Assembly: GCA_027306785.1 (NCBI GenBank)
Contig: DAHUZB010000002.1
Coordinates: 1 to 60,339 of the forward strand
Length of the DNA stretch: 60,339 bases
DNA from: Vulcanimicrobiota bacterium
Lineage (GTDB): Bacteria; Vulcanimicrobiota; Vulcanimicrobiia; Vulcanimicrobiales; Vulcanimicrobiaceae
Direction: 5' to 3'
The notes under the pieces are model-generated. The model was not told the DNA's origin, ran no database searches, and worked only from the letters and a program-made list of their open reading frames with translations. Position numbers and translations under genes: made by a program. Of the stretch, positions 1 through 9,180 are shown one piece after another. How positions within the stretch are numbered: the stretch's first letter is position 1; each line of letters starts with the position of its first letter.

Positions 1-905
1 TCGAGCACCACGAGCGCGACGCGGGCGCCCGCGAGCGCTCGCCGCGAGCGCTCGATTCCCGCCGCTTCCAATCGATCCGCGTGCGCGCGAATCCCCGCCG
101 TATCGATCACGCGCACGCGCACGCCGTCGATCGCGATCGCCTCCTCGATCGTATCGCGCGTGGTTCCCGCGATCTCGCTCACGAGCGCGCGCTCCTCGCC
201 GAGCAGCGCGTTGAGCAGCGAAGATTTGCCCGCGTTGGGCGGGCCCACGATCGCAACCGTAATGCCGTCGCGCACCAAACGCCCCACCTCGCCGTCGTGA
301 CGCAACGCATCGAGTTCGGCGATCGTCGCATCGAGCGTGCCGTGCACGCGCGCCCGATCGGGATCGGGAACCTCGTCGGGAAAGTCGATCGCACCGCTGC
401 ACTCCTCGACGATCGCGGTGATGCCTTCGCGCAACGCGCGCACGCGCGACGCAAGCCCGCCGCCGAGATTGGCGAGCGCAGCGCGCGCGGCGGAGCGCGT
501 CTCCGCATCGATGAGATCGGCCACCGCGGCGGCCGCGTGCAGATCCAGCTTGCCGTTGAGAAATGCGCGCCGCGTGAACTCACCCGGCTCCGCCGAGCGC
601 GCGCCGAGCGCGATCAGCGCGCGCAGTACCTCGCGCGCGACGATCGGTGAGCCGTGCACGTGCAGCTCGAGTGTGTCCTCGCCGGTGTAGCTGTGCGGCT
701 TCGGCGAAAAGAGTACGAGCGCATCGTCGAGCGGAATTCCGCGCTCGTCGTACAGCCGCGTATAGTGCGCGTACCGCGGCCGCAGTCGCACGTTCGGTGC
801 GATGCGCGATGCGATCGCGCTCACTGCGGGACCGCTCGCGCGCACGATCGCGATCGCCGCGCGTCCGGGTGCGGTCGCGATCGCCGCGATCGTCTCGGCA
901 CTCAC
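1..905 (-). CDS. mnmE: tRNA modification GTPase MnmE (TrmE), C-terminus beyond window
   Basis: MnmE works with MnmG to install the (carboxymethyl)aminomethyl group on wobble uridine 34 of certain tRNAs. About 301 residues are visible. The N-terminal folate-binding TrmE domain has the signature [18 protein letters not shown] domain follows with P-loop GPPNAGKSS near residue 220, switch segment IAGTTRDT and DTAG. The remaining third, including the C-terminal CIMGQK-type motif, lies outside the window. The start is GTG at 905, whose GTGA overlaps the stop of the upstream substrate-binding protein gene by 4 bp, implying translational coupling. mnmE close to yidC/rnpA/rpmH is a classic origin-proximal arrangement. 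Confidence 0.95.
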   Translation of the reverse strand, partial: MSAETIAAIATAPGRAAIAIVRASGPAVSAIASRIAPNVRLRPRYAHYTRLYDERGIPLDDALVLFSPKPHSYTGEDTLELHVHGSPIVAREVLRALIALGARSAEPGEFTRRAFLNGKLDLHAAAAVADLIDAETRSAARAALANLGGGLASRVRALREGITAIVEECSGAIDFPDEVPDPDRARVHGTLDATIAELDALRHDGEVGRLVRDGITVAIVGPPNAGKSSLLNALLGEERALVSEIAGTTRDTIEEAIAIDGVRVRVIDTAGIRAHADRLEAAGIERSRRALAGARVALVVL

Positions 906-2485
906 CGGAGATCCCAATCCTGCGTCTGCGAAAAATCGTAGAGCATGTTGGGTTTGAAGCCGTGCAGCGACGGATTGCTTGCGAGATAGTCGGTCACGTA
1001 CACCAGCGGCACGAGCGGCAGCTCGGCACGCATCTGCCGCTGCATCGTCACGAACGCGCGGGTGCGCGCCGCCGCGGTCGTCGCCCGTTGCTGCGCGTCG
1101 AACGCCGCATCGTAGCGAGCATCGCACCAACGTGCGAGGTTCGGACCGTTCGGCGCGCGATTCACGCAGCGCCACACCTCGGACGACTCGGGATCGAGCC
1201 CGCCGATCCATCCCGTCACCGCGATATCGAAACGACCGCCGTAATAGATGCCGCCCGATGCCGCCGGGCCGTAGAGCAGGCTCGGCGCGTACCCCCGCAG
1301 ACGAGACGGGATCCCCGCGCGCGTGAGATCGGCCTGCACCATCGTCGCCATCGTGCGGCTCGGTTCGTCGGCAGCGTTGAAGACGATGACGAGCGGCGCG
1401 AGCGCACCGTGTGCGGCGAGCAACGCGCGCGCCGCCTCGGGATCGTACGCGAGCTGCGGAATCGATGGATCGTGTTCGGAAAAGAGCGGCGGGATCTCGG
1501 TCGATGCGAGCGGCGCGAGACCGAAGAACGCCGCGCGCGCGATCGCCGCGCGATCGACCGCGGCCGCGATCGCGCGCCGCACGCGTACGTCGCGCATCGC
1601 GGGGCGCTGCGTCTGCAATTCCAATTCGTCGACCTGGTTGCGCGGAACGGCGACGAGCGCTAGGCCTCGATCGGCGCGCACCTGCGCGACCTGCGCGAAG
1701 CTCACATCGGCAAGATCGACCGCGTGCGAGCGCAGCGCGACGAACGCCGCATTCTGGTCGGGAATGATCTTCATCACGATGCGGCGCAGCTTCGGCCGCT
1801 GCCACGAATAGCGATTGCGCTCGAAGACCACCCGATCGCCGCGCTTCCATTCCTTCACGTAGAACGGGCCGGTACCGAAGGGATGCCGGTTCCACGCGGC
1901 GTGCACGAGATCGGTGTTGCCGTCGAATGCGTGCGCGGGCAGGATGCCGTAGATGTAATCCGTCTCGGCGAAGAGTTCGCGCACGGCCCCGGTCCACGGC
2001 GTTTTCAGCCGTACGACCACCGTGTACGGATCCGGTGTGCGCAGCGACGCGATGCGCTGATACGGCGCGATCTCGGTGACGGGATTGCGCGGATCGAGAA
2101 TCGCGCGATACGTAAAGGCGACGTCCTTCGACGTGAACGGCACGCCGTCGGCGAAGCGAACGTTTCGGCGCAGGTGATAGGTGATGGTCAGCCCGTCGGG
2201 CGAGATACCGCCGTTGCCGCGCGTCGGAATCTCGGTGACGAGGAGCGGCTGCGCGCGATCGTCGGGACCGACCGCGATCAGCGGCTGGCAGTAGATCTGC
2301 GTAAGATCGATCAGCCGTTGCGAGAACGCGAACAGCGGATCGAGCGTCCAGATATCGCCGCGGAAAGCGTACCGCACCTCACCGGGCTTCCCCCAGCGCG
2401 CGCCGGATCGCGCACATCCGGCAAGGACGAGGACAGCGAGCGCAATCGCGAGTCTACGCAGCAGCACCCTGACGGAATCGTTCAA
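902..2485 (-). CDS. Peptide/oligopeptide ABC transporter substrate-binding lipoprotein (SBP family 5)
   Basis: A 527-residue extracytoplasmic solute-binding protein of the DppA/OppA (SBP_bac_5) type. The N-terminus has a short charged region, a hydrophobic stretch and a lipobox ending LAGC, so it should be a lipoprotein. Family features include the early [10 protein letters not shown] segment, '[21 protein letters not shown]' (split here as [12 protein letters not shown] and RRNVRFADG), [11 protein letters not shown] and the later [15 protein letters not shown]. The TTG start at 2485 has GAGG a few bases upstream; a GTG at 2467 is an alternative. No permease or ATPase gene is adjacent, so the ligand cannot be inferred. 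It lies between the terminator of the khpB operon and mnmE. Confidence 0.85.
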   Translation of the reverse strand: MNDSVRVLLRRLAIALAVLVLAGCARSGARWGKPGEVRYAFRGDIWTLDPLFAFSQRLIDLTQIYCQPLIAVGPDDRAQPLLVTEIPTRGNGGISPDGLTITYHLRRNVRFADGVPFTSKDVAFTYRAILDPRNPVTEIAPYQRIASLRTPDPYTVVVRLKTPWTGAVRELFAETDYIYGILPAHAFDGNTDLVHAAWNRHPFGTGPFYVKEWKRGDRVVFERNRYSWQRPKLRRIVMKIIPDQNAAFVALRSHAVDLADVSFAQVAQVRADRGLALVAVPRNQVDELELQTQRPAMRDVRVRRAIAAAVDRAAIARAAFFGLAPLASTEIPPLFSEHDPSIPQLAYDPEAARALLAAHGALAPLVIVFNAADEPSRTMATMVQADLTRAGIPSRLRGYAPSLLYGPAASGGIYYGGRFDIAVTGWIGGLDPESSEVWRCVNRAPNGPNLARWCDARYDAAFDAQQRATTAAARTRAFVTMQRQMRAELPLVPLVYVTDYLASNPSLHGFKPNMLYDFSQTQDWDLR

Positions 2486-2520
2486 CCGCCTCGCAGAGTC
2501 CTTGCGGATCGAGCGAAAGC

Positions 2521-2552
2521 AAAAAACGGCGCCTGCTACGGCGCCGTTTTTT
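2521..2552. terminator. Rho-independent terminator downstream of khpB
   Basis: A 13-bp perfect stem (AAAAAACGGCGCC pairing with GGCGCCGTTTTTT) around a 6-base loop. A-run and T-run lie on both sides, so it can act in both directions. It ends the rpmH-rnpA-yidD-yidC-khpB run and separates it from the substrate-binding protein/mnmE pair. Confidence 0.9.
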
Positions 2553-2572
2553 ATGGTGCATTCGAACGCGGG

Positions 2573-3256
2573 TTATGCCGGGTAGACGACCAGGCGGCGT
2601 TCGGGCTCTTCGCCTTCGGATTCGGTGCGCACGCGCTCGTCTTCGGCGAGCACGAGGTGAATGATCTTGCGTTCCGAGGGCAGCATCGGTTCGAGCTTCT
2701 GCGCTTTGTTCTCGCGCACGCAGCGTTCGAGGGTCTCGAATGCGAGCTCTTTGAGCTGCTCGGCGCGCCGCGCGCGATAGCCCTCGGCATCGATCGTGTA
2801 GTAGCGGCGATTGCTGCGGTTGCCCGCGTTGATCATGTTGTTGAAGATCAGGTTGATCGCTTCGAGCGTGTTGCCGTGGCGACCGATCAGCATCGCGAGA
2901 TCGGGGCCGGTGACTTCGAGATACTCGCCTTCCTGACGCGGAATGTAGAGGATCTCGGCGTGCTGCACGCCCATCTGCGCGAGGATATCGGCGAGCAGGT
3001 CGCGCGCGGGCTTCGCCGCATCGGGCAGCGCGGAGCCTTCGGCGCTCGGGCCGCGATGTTGGTAGTGACCGCCGTAGCCGCCGCCACCGCGACGTCCGCC
3101 GCCGCCGTAGCCGCCACCGCGACGCCCGCCGCCGCCGTACCCGCCGCCGCCACGACGCCCGCCGCCTTCACGCGGTGAGCCGCCCTTGCCGGGAATCTGC
3201 CGGTCGCGGATATTGGCCGGCTGTTCTTCGAACTCGAAATCGTCTTCGTAGAGCAT
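2573..3256 (-). CDS. khpB: RNA-binding protein KhpB/Jag (KH-R3H) with RGG/YGG-rich N-terminus
   Basis: 227 residues. The C-terminal half is typical KhpB/Jag (SpoIIIJ-associated). It has a KH domain with the GxxG loop as GRHG (around LAMLIGRHGNTLEAI), then an R3H domain with PSERKIIHL and a final EPERRLVVYPA. Proteins of this family bind RNA and affect cell division and envelope processes. Instead of the usual Jag_N domain, residues roughly 25-75 are a low-complexity tract of GGGRRGGGYG repeats, like an RGG box. The ATG overlaps the yidC stop by one base (TAATG), and the terminator at 2521-2552 follows. Function of the Gly/Arg tract is not known. Confidence 0.92.
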   Translation of the reverse strand: MLYEDDFEFEEQPANIRDRQIPGKGGSPREGGGRRGGGGYGGGGRRGGGYGGGGRRGGGGYGGHYQHRGPSAEGSALPDAAKPARDLLADILAQMGVQHAEILYIPRQEGEYLEVTGPDLAMLIGRHGNTLEAINLIFNNMINAGNRSNRRYYTIDAEGYRARRAEQLKELAFETLERCVRENKAQKLEPMLPSERKIIHLVLAEDERVRTESEGEEPERRLVVYPA

Positions 3257-4104
3257 TACGACTGAGCGCCTTTCGTCTTTTTCTTCACCTTATAGGTTTT
3301 GGCAGCGCCGCCTGCGTTCGGGAGCTTCTTCTTCGAAGGCGCGGGCTCATCGGGAATATTCTCGACGATCGCGTGCTCGCTATCGATGGCCGAGAGCGGC
3401 GTGTGATAGCGCTTGAGCAGATAGAACTGCTGACCCATGGTGAAGAGGTTGTAGGAAAGCCAGTACAACACCATCGCCGACGGCCACTGCGCGCGGAAGC
3501 CGAAGAAGCCGATCATCACGGGCGAGAGCACCTGCATCATCTTGAGCTGCGAGGCCTGCGCCGGATCGGTGGGCGGCATGGTGGTGAAGCGCATCGCCAC
3601 GTACTGCGAGACCATGTAGGCCACGATCAGCAGCACGTCGGGGTGAGCGAGGCTCGCCGCGATTAGCGGCTCGCCGAAGACCAGCGGCGGATGCACCGAG
3701 AACATCGAGCCGATCCAGAGGAACGGCGTGTTGAAGAGATCCTTGTGGTTGATGACCGCCCAGTAGACGCTGAAGAGGATCGGCAGCTGCACGAGGGTCG
3801 GCCAGCATCCCGAGAGCGGGTTGACGCCCTCGGTCTTGTAGAGCGCCATCGTCTCCGCTTGCATCTTTTGCGGATCGTTCTTATAGCGCTCCTGGAGCTT
3901 TTTGATCTTCGGCGCGATCTTCTGCATACCGAGCATCGATTTGAACTGCGCGGTGTTGAGCGGCCAGAAGATCAAGCGGATCAGCGCGGCGAGAATCACG
4001 AGGGAGAGCCCCGGATTGTGGACGCCTGCGTTGATGACGACGATGATCGAGGAGAGGAGGTTGGCGATCGGGTCCAGCCAGCTGGCGGCGATTACGAGGT
4101 GCAA
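3256..4104 (-). CDS. yidC: Membrane protein insertase YidC/OxaI, short form
   Basis: About 282 residues. It lacks the large periplasmic P1 domain of proteobacterial YidC and begins almost directly with the first hydrophobic segment. The conserved core is clear: FWPLNTAQFKSMLGMQKIAP, IKKLQERYKNDPQKMQ, ETMALYKTEGVNPLSGCWPT and late YWLSYNLFTMGQQF. The hydrophilic Arg that opens the substrate groove is probably the one in IRLIFWPLN. The C-terminal tail is Lys-rich. I prefer TTG at 4104 because AAAGG lies about 6 bases upstream and the protein then starts at the first membrane segment. The longer reading frame to 4245 would overlap yidD heavily. Confidence 0.93.
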   Translation of the reverse strand: MHLVIAASWLDPIANLLSSIIVVINAGVHNPGLSLVILAALIRLIFWPLNTAQFKSMLGMQKIAPKIKKLQERYKNDPQKMQAETMALYKTEGVNPLSGCWPTLVQLPILFSVYWAVINHKDLFNTPFLWIGSMFSVHPPLVFGEPLIAASLAHPDVLLIVAYMVSQYVAMRFTTMPPTDPAQASQLKMMQVLSPVMIGFFGFRAQWPSAMVLYWLSYNLFTMGQQFYLLKRYHTPLSAIDSEHAIVENIPDEPAPSKKKLPNAGGAAKTYKVKKKTKGAQS

Positions 4105-4114
4105 CGGATACCTT

Positions 4115-4342
4115 TCAACGATGGGGTGGGGCCTCGGGAACGAGGTCGACGCCGCCGGGATGCCCGGGATGGCACCGCACGAGGCGAGCCAGCGCGAGCA
4201 GGCTGCCGCGAACCGCCCCGTGTTTCTCGATCGCCTCGATGGCATACTGCGAGCAGCTCGGGTAAAACCGGCAGCGCGGCCCGAGCAACGGGGAGATGAG
4301 AAGGCGGTAGAGCCGAATCGGCAAGATGAAGATGAGGCGCAT
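4115..4342 (-). CDS. yidD: Membrane protein insertion efficiency factor YidD
   Basis: 75 residues. The family pattern is clear: [20 protein letters not shown], then [18 protein letters not shown] and [17 protein letters not shown]. Three Cys residues and the HPGG motif are typical. YidD is a small amphipathic inner-membrane protein that helps YidC insert proteins. The ATG lies at 4342, 13 bases after the rnpA stop, and the yidC start follows 10 bases after its stop, in the canonical rpmH-rnpA-yidD-yidC-khpB order. Confidence 0.93.
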   Translation of the reverse strand: MRLIFILPIRLYRLLISPLLGPRCRFYPSCSQYAIEAIEKHGAVRGSLLALARLVRCHPGHPGGVDLVPEAPPHR

Positions 4343-4355
4343 CGATTGACGGGCG

Positions 4356-4673
4356 CTAGGCGAGCGCCCGCTCGAGTTCGCGGCGAAGCTGGTCGAAGCT
4401 CGCCTCGGCGGCCGCCGGACGGGCGACCACCAGCACGCGTAGGCGGCGCTCGGCGAGCGCCTCATGCAAAATCGCCGCCACGCGGCGGCGAACGAGGTTC
4501 CGAACGACCGCTTTGCCGACGGGCTTCCCGACCGTGATCCCGGCGACCGAGAGGCGATCGCGAGCGAACGGCTCGGCCCGATAGACGGTGAGGGCGCTCG
4601 ATGCGACCCGCCGCCCGCGCTGACGCAGGCGGGCAAAGTCCGCACTACGGCGCAGGCCGGCGTACCGTCGCAT
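4356..4673 (-). CDS. rnpA: Ribonuclease P protein component
   Basis: 105 residues. The basic protein subunit of RNase P helps the RNA subunit remove 5' leaders from pre-tRNAs. The N-terminus reads [16 protein letters not shown] and the central helix carries the RNR-type signature as [15 protein letters not shown]. The start codon overlaps the rpmH stop by one base (TGATG), so the two are translationally coupled. Confidence 0.93.
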   Translation of the reverse strand: MRRYAGLRRSADFARLRQRGRRVASSALTVYRAEPFARDRLSVAGITVGKPVGKAVVRNLVRRRVAAILHEALAERRLRVLVVARPAAAEASFDQLRRELERALA

Positions 4674-4807
4674 CAGACGGTAAGGCGGTGACGGCCCTTC
4701 TTACGGCGGCGCGCAAGGACCGCGCGGCCGTTCTTGGTGCTCATGCGCTCGAGGAAACCGTGCACGCGCTTGCGGCGGCGGTTGTGCGGCTGGAACGTCC
4801 GCTTCAT
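4673..4807 (-). CDS. rpmH: 50S ribosomal protein L34
   Basis: 44 residues, beginning [20 protein letters not shown] and ending GRHRLTV, almost the full family consensus. L34 is a small basic protein of the large ribosomal subunit. The ATG is at 4807. An AGGAGAG stretch lies about 13 bases upstream, and a hairpin followed by a short U-run precedes it in the leader. It is the first gene of the leftward operon that starts at the origin. Confidence 0.97.
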   Translation of the reverse strand: MKRTFQPHNRRRKRVHGFLERMSTKNGRAVLARRRKKGRHRLTV

Positions 4808-4829
4808 AACTAGCTCTACTCTCCTAGGT

Positions 4830-4852
4830 AAAAATAGCCGCCTACCGGCGGC
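4830..4852 (-). promoter_or_regulatory. Hairpin with U-run in the rpmH leader (possible attenuator)
   Basis: Read on the minus strand, GCCGCC-GGTA-GGCGGC is followed by TATTTTT and then the AGGAGAG ribosome-binding site of rpmH. This is terminator-like and lies inside the presumed leader, so attenuation or a transcript-end role is possible. That is inference from the fold alone. Confidence 0.45.
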
Positions 4853-4928
4853 ACACAGCCCCTAAGTATAGGCCTAGGCCCGCGGGAGCGTCAAGGGTCA
4901 AATGGGTAAATACCCGGCGGGGATCGGG

Positions 4929-5106
4929 ATTTCCACACGTGTGGACAAGGTTGTGGAGAAGTCCCTCGCGCGCGGCGCCTTCGACGAGCCGTTTCATGCG
5001 TAGTTTCGGGCTTTTTCGGCTCTGTCAAGGCCCGAAGAAACCAAGCCTTCCATGCGGCGGAAAGCCCCGAAAAACCGTTCGCACAGGCCTGTGGATAAGT
5101 GGATAA
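4929..5106. other. Candidate oriC / DnaA-box cluster upstream of dnaA
   Basis: The rpmH-dnaA gap (4808-5246) has one perfect DnaA box, TGTGGATAA at 5090-5098. Near matches are AGTGGATAA at 5098-5106, TGTGGACAA at 4940-4948, TGTGGAGAA at 4952-4960 and a weaker ATTTCCACA at 4929-4937. Small palindromes GGCCTAGGCC (4871-4880) and GGGTAAATACCC (4904-4915) lie beside it. The position fits a chromosomal origin or dnaA autoregulatory region. No long AT-rich unwinding element is obvious. Confidence 0.65.
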
Positions 5107-5246
5107 AGTCGTGGAAGAAACCCGCAGGAGCACCGCTTGATTAAGCCAACCGAAAGCGACCTCACGGACCGCAAGGGGTCGCCTCGGGTGACGCCTCCGG
5201 GTGGTTCGGCTACTTCTTTTTGACCCGGCAAAGGACGCACACTAGG

Positions 5247-6629
5247 ATGGCGCTTGCGGTTGGAAACTCCGACCTCTCCGATGAGCTTTGGCAAACGGCT
5301 CTGGAGGCTCTGGCGGGCACGTTTTCCAAGCCGATCTACGAGATGTGGATCAAGCCGATCCGCCTGATCTCGATGACCGGCAACGAGTTGCTGCTCTCGG
5401 TTCAAAGCAACTTCGCGCGCGACTGGGTCGAGAACCGCCTGAAGGGGCAGATCGCAAGCGTCCTCTCGGAGATCTTCGGCGCCACGCTCGAACTGCGGTT
5501 CACCGTCATCGAGCCCGACCCGGCTGCCGCCGCGGCGACCCCGGTTGCGACCGCCGTCGCCGCGCCCGCTCCGAACCCCACGCGTCCGCCCGAAGAGCTG
5601 CGCAGCTCCACCCTCAACGCGCGCTATACGTTCGAAGAGTTCGTCATCGGCAACTCCAACCGGTTCGCGCACGCCGCCGCGCAAGCGGTCGCCTGCGCAC
5701 CTGCCCGAGCGTACAATCCCCTCTTTCTCTACGGCGGCGTGGGGCTCGGCAAGACGCATCTGATGCACGCGATCGGCCATCGCGTCATCCAAGACAACCC
5801 GAGCGCGAACGTGGTCTACGTGACCTGCGAGAAGTTCACGAACGAATTCATCATCGCGCTGCAGAACAATCGTACGCCCGAGTTCCGCAACCGGTACCGG
5901 CAAGTCGACGTGCTCTTGATCGACGACATCCAGTTTCTCGCCGGCAAAGAGACGACGCAAGAAGAGTTCTTTCACACCTTCAACACCCTGCACGAGTCGG
6001 GCCGCCAGCTGATCATCAGCTCGGATCGTCCGCCCAAAGAGATTCAGACGCTCGAGTCGCGGCTGCGCTCCCGTTTCGAATGGGGTCTGCTGACCGACAT
6101 TCAAGCGCCCGATATCGAAACGCGCGAAGCGATTCTGCGTAAGAAGGCCGAGAGCGAGAAGATCCCGGTCCCCGACGAGGTGACCTCGTTTATCGCGAAG
6201 GTGATCCCCTCGAATATCCGCGAGCTCGAAGGTGCGCTGATCCGCGTCGTGGCCTACGCCTCGCTCACGAAGTCGCCGATCACGCTCGACCTCGCGGCCG
6301 AAGTGCTCAAGAGCGCGGTCGCCAACGCCCCGCTGCAACGCATCACGATCGCGAAGATCAAGGAGACCGTCGCGAGCGCCCACGGGCTTACCGTGAAAGA
6401 GATGGATAACGGCCGCCGCGATCAGCGCCTGGCCGCGCCGCGCCAGATCGCGATGTACATCGCGACCGAGCTCACCAACTACTCGCTGCCGCAGATTGCC
6501 CGCGACTTCGGCAAGAAGGACCACACCACGGTCATGTACGCGCGCGACAAGATCAAAGATCAGATGCAGCGCGACGAGGCCTATCGCAACAAGATCCGCC
6601 AACTGATCGCGATGTGCCAGAACCCCTAA
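5247..6629 (+). CDS. dnaA: Chromosomal replication initiator protein DnaA
   Basis: 460 residues from ATG 5247. Domain I has LWQTALEALAGTFSKPIYEMW, and an Ala/Pro-rich linker forms domain II. The AAA+ domain has Walker A GGVGLGKTH near residue 162, Walker B LLIDDIQFLAGK near 222, and sensor motifs (SSDRPPKEI, LRSRFEWGL). Domain IV carries the DnaA-box-binding signature DHTTVMYARDKI. AAAGGA lies about 13 bases upstream of the ATG; an in-frame TTG at 5220 is possible but less likely. Unlike the usual dnaA-dnaN order, two secreted-protein genes separate it from dnaN. An intrinsic terminator follows. Confidence 0.97.
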   Translation: MALAVGNSDLSDELWQTALEALAGTFSKPIYEMWIKPIRLISMTGNELLLSVQSNFARDWVENRLKGQIASVLSEIFGATLELRFTVIEPDPAAAAATPVATAVAAPAPNPTRPPEELRSSTLNARYTFEEFVIGNSNRFAHAAAQAVACAPARAYNPLFLYGGVGLGKTHLMHAIGHRVIQDNPSANVVYVTCEKFTNEFIIALQNNRTPEFRNRYRQVDVLLIDDIQFLAGKETTQEEFFHTFNTLHESGRQLIISSDRPPKEIQTLESRLRSRFEWGLLTDIQAPDIETREAILRKKAESEKIPVPDEVTSFIAKVIPSNIRELEGALIRVVAYASLTKSPITLDLAAEVLKSAVANAPLQRITIAKIKETVASAHGLTVKEMDNGRRDQRLAAPRQIAMYIATELTNYSLPQIARDFGKKDHTTVMYARDKIKDQMQRDEAYRNKIRQLIAMCQNP

Positions 6630-6649
6630 CAGGGGTGTTCGCATCACGC

Positions 6650-6686
6650 AAAAGCGACCCGTATCAATCGGGTCGCTTTTGTTTTA
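6650..6686 (+). terminator. Rho-independent terminator after dnaA
   Basis: AAAAGCGACCC and GGGTCGCTTTT form an 11-bp perfect stem with a 9-base loop, followed by GTTTT. It lies 20 bases after the dnaA stop. Confidence 0.9.
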
Positions 6687-6834
6687 CGTCCGGGATATTC
6701 CGTTTACGTAATCTTAGCGCGAAGAGTGACGCGCCGGGTCATTTGCACCCTTGCCTTGTACCCGTATCAAGCCTAGTCTTTTACAACTGTCGTTATATAC
6801 GTGCTTTTTTCCGATTAAACACTACCCTCGTAAA

Positions 6835-7638
6835 ATGTGGAGGATACGTAGCTTGAGGAGCCGTTCTATTTTCTTTTTCCTCTCCGCCTTGTTATCACTA
6901 AACGGACTTTTCGCATTAAACGGTTGCTCAACGGGCGAGGCGACGCAACCTCCGGCGCCGGGGCCAGTGAAATTCAATCCTGTATCCTCACTTTCGTTTA
7001 CTGCAGTAGGTCCCGCTTACGCAACCAGTATTTATGTCGAGCAAACCAATTACAGTGGACCTTACAACGTGGGACCCGATCCCGCGGGCAAGTCGTGCGC
7101 GGGCATAGCGACCGTGGCGCAGTCAGCGGGTGGCACGAATGAGTATTTGATCACTCCTGTCGGCCCCGGACAGTGCGAGTTTCTTTTCACTCAAGCAAAT
7201 CCGGAACAATATACGGAGGGTGCGCAGTCGGCAGATTTCCCGGTCGACGTGACCTTAGGAAGCGCAAGCCCCTCCGCGAGTCCGAGCGCGAGTCCTACGT
7301 CGTCTCCCACGGCATCCCCGACCGCGAGCCCGACTCCTACGCCGGGAAACGTCGTGCTCTCGCCATCGTCGCTCTCGTTCCTCGGCACCGCGCCGACCGA
7401 TGCGCAGACGGTGACCGTCACGCAGGCGAATTACAGCGGCACCTTCACGAGCTCGACGCCCGCATCGGGACAAGCAAACTCCTGTAACGGGATCGCGACG
7501 ATCTCGTCGGGAGCAGGCGGCTCCTTCACCGTGACGCCGCAAGCCGCGGGAACCTGCGCCTTCACGATCACGGGCGGGGGCGGCATGATCGCAACCCTCT
7601 CTACTGTCGTCACCACCACGAGCGTCGGAGGATCATAG
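6835..7638 (+). CDS. Secreted lipoprotein with two Cys-containing beta-type repeats and a Ser/Pro linker
   Basis: About 267 residues from ATG 6835. Signal: basic RIRSLRSRS, a hydrophobic core, and lipobox LNGC. Two similar domains follow. The first contains SCAGIATV...ITPVGPGQCEF and the second SCNGIATI...VTPQAAGTCAF. They are joined by a low-complexity SPSASPTSSPTASP linker. The pattern resembles small Ig-like domains with a conserved Cys pair, and a similar unit occurs in the pseudopilin-like protein at 39193-41328. I do not recognise a named family. The preceding 150 bases and the 5' part of the gene are AT-richer than the flanking replication genes. The next gene starts 3 bases after the stop. 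Confidence 0.7.
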   Translation: MWRIRSLRSRSIFFFLSALLSLNGLFALNGCSTGEATQPPAPGPVKFNPVSSLSFTAVGPAYATSIYVEQTNYSGPYNVGPDPAGKSCAGIATVAQSAGGTNEYLITPVGPGQCEFLFTQANPEQYTEGAQSADFPVDVTLGSASPSASPSASPTSSPTASPTASPTPTPGNVVLSPSSLSFLGTAPTDAQTVTVTQANYSGTFTSSTPASGQANSCNGIATISSGAGGSFTVTPQAAGTCAFTITGGGGMIATLSTVVTTTSVGGS

Positions 7639-7640
7639 AC

Positions 7641-9158
7641 GTGAGGTCTCTTCGCATCATGGCTGCGCTCATCGCAGCCTCGTTTCTCGCCGCGTGCAGC
7701 GGAGCGGGTGGCAACGTTTCTTCGCCCGCGCTCCCCGCGACCGGCTCACCGGGCAGCCATGCGGCTCCGAACGCCGTCGCGGTCACCTTCTCGATCGCGG
7801 TTCCCCAAGCACGCTCGACCGCGGCTCGGCCGGCCTACGTGTCGGCGGCAACCCAGTCCGCATCCATCTCCGTTGCGCAGAACGGCGGCTCGCCGGGGAC
7901 GCCCGTCACGGTCAATTGCACGACCACCTGTACCGGCACGATCGAAGCGCCGATCGGCAGCGACACCTTCTCGATGTCGCTCTACGACAATACGAACGCG
8001 ACCGGCAACCTGCTCTCGACGGGCAGCGTCACGCAAACGATCAACGCCGGAACCGCAAACTCCGTCAACGTCACCTTCAACGGGGTCGTGAAATCGCTCG
8101 CGGTCTCGCTTTCGGGACCGTTGACGTATGGATCCAGCGGCAGCGTGAACGTCACGGTTCACGCGCTCGATGCCGACGGCAACACGATCGTCGGCCCGGG
8201 TTCGTACGTTAATGCTTCGGGAAATCCGCTCGCCATCGCCCTCGCGGACTCGGATGGAAGCGGTTCCACATCCTTATCTGCAACATCGCTCACGGCGCCG
8301 TCCTCTACGCCCGTGACGCTGTCCTATAAAGGCGGTGCCTTGACGAGCGTACCGACGATCACGGCGTCCGCGACAGGCCTGACTCAAGCGAGTGCCGCGG
8401 CGCAGATTCGTGAGACGTTCTCCGCGACGGGAAGTTTGCAGTCGTTTGTTGTCCCCACCGGTGTCACATCGGTAACGATCGACGCGAACGGCGCGGGCGG
8501 CGGCGGCGGTAATGGCGTCGGCGGCACCGGCGCAAGCCTGACCGGCACCTATGCCGTGACGCCCGGTGATACGCTCGCCGTCATCGTCGGCAAAGGTGGG
8601 ATCGGAACCGCGGCTGCAGGCGCAGGCGGCGGAGGCGGTTCGTTCGTCTACGACTCGACGACATCGACGCTGCTCATCGCAGCCGGTGGCGGCGGCGGCG
8701 GCTCGAGCCTCGGAAATGCGACCAGCGAAGCTGCGACCACCACGACAAACGGCGGCAACGGGGGGAACAATGGGTTCGGAGGCAACGCCGGAAACGGTGG
8801 TCTTGCCACCGGCACCGCCGGCGCGGGCGGCGGCGTCGTCACGGCCGGTGCCAATGCAACCCTGAACTCGAGCACAGCGCTCGGCGGCGGCGTAACGACG
8901 GCTACCGGCGGCGGAGCCGGCGGGGCGGCCGACGGAACGATCAACGCGGGCGGTTACGGCGGTGGCGGCGGTGGTGGCTCGTCTACAGCCGGCGGCGGTG
9001 GCGGCGGCTACAGCGGCGGCGGCGGCGGCGGCTACGACTCGGGTGGTGGCGGCGGTGCGTCGTTCTCTGTGGGGACGGCATCATCGAACGGACCCGGGGG
9101 CGCGGGTGGCGCCACCGGCGCAAGCGGTACCGACGGCACCGTCACGATCGTTTGGTAG
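7641..9158 (+). CDS. Secreted lipoprotein with C-terminal glycine-rich domain
   Basis: 505 residues from GTG 7641. The N-terminus MRSLRIMAALIAASFLAACS is a lipoprotein signal with lipobox LAAC. The first half is Thr/Ser/Val-rich and beta-like. Around residue 270 there is FVVPTGVTSVTIDANGAGGGGG, the entry to a long Gly-rich domain like those of bacterial surface proteins and phage tail fibres (PGDTLAVIVGKGG). The C-terminus ends SGTDGTVTIVW. It sits directly behind the lipoprotein at 6835, so the two are probably co-transcribed, and a terminator follows. Role unknown; a cell-surface or matrix protein is a reasonable inference. Confidence 0.72.
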   Translation: MRSLRIMAALIAASFLAACSGAGGNVSSPALPATGSPGSHAAPNAVAVTFSIAVPQARSTAARPAYVSAATQSASISVAQNGGSPGTPVTVNCTTTCTGTIEAPIGSDTFSMSLYDNTNATGNLLSTGSVTQTINAGTANSVNVTFNGVVKSLAVSLSGPLTYGSSGSVNVTVHALDADGNTIVGPGSYVNASGNPLAIALADSDGSGSTSLSATSLTAPSSTPVTLSYKGGALTSVPTITASATGLTQASAAAQIRETFSATGSLQSFVVPTGVTSVTIDANGAGGGGGNGVGGTGASLTGTYAVTPGDTLAVIVGKGGIGTAAAGAGGGGGSFVYDSTTSTLLIAAGGGGGGSSLGNATSEAATTTTNGGNGGNNGFGGNAGNGGLATGTAGAGGGVVTAGANATLNSSTALGGGVTTATGGGAGGAADGTINAGGYGGGGGGGSSTAGGGGGGYSGGGGGGYDSGGGGGASFSVGTASSNGPGGAGGATGASGTDGTVTIVW

Positions 9159-9180
9159 CGCGTTTCGATCGTGAACGTCG

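Noticed and set aside
4105-4245. An N-terminal extension of yidC to ATG 4245
   Set aside because: It would lie over yidD and lacks YidC sequence. TTG 4104 has AAAGG upstream and starts at the first membrane segment.
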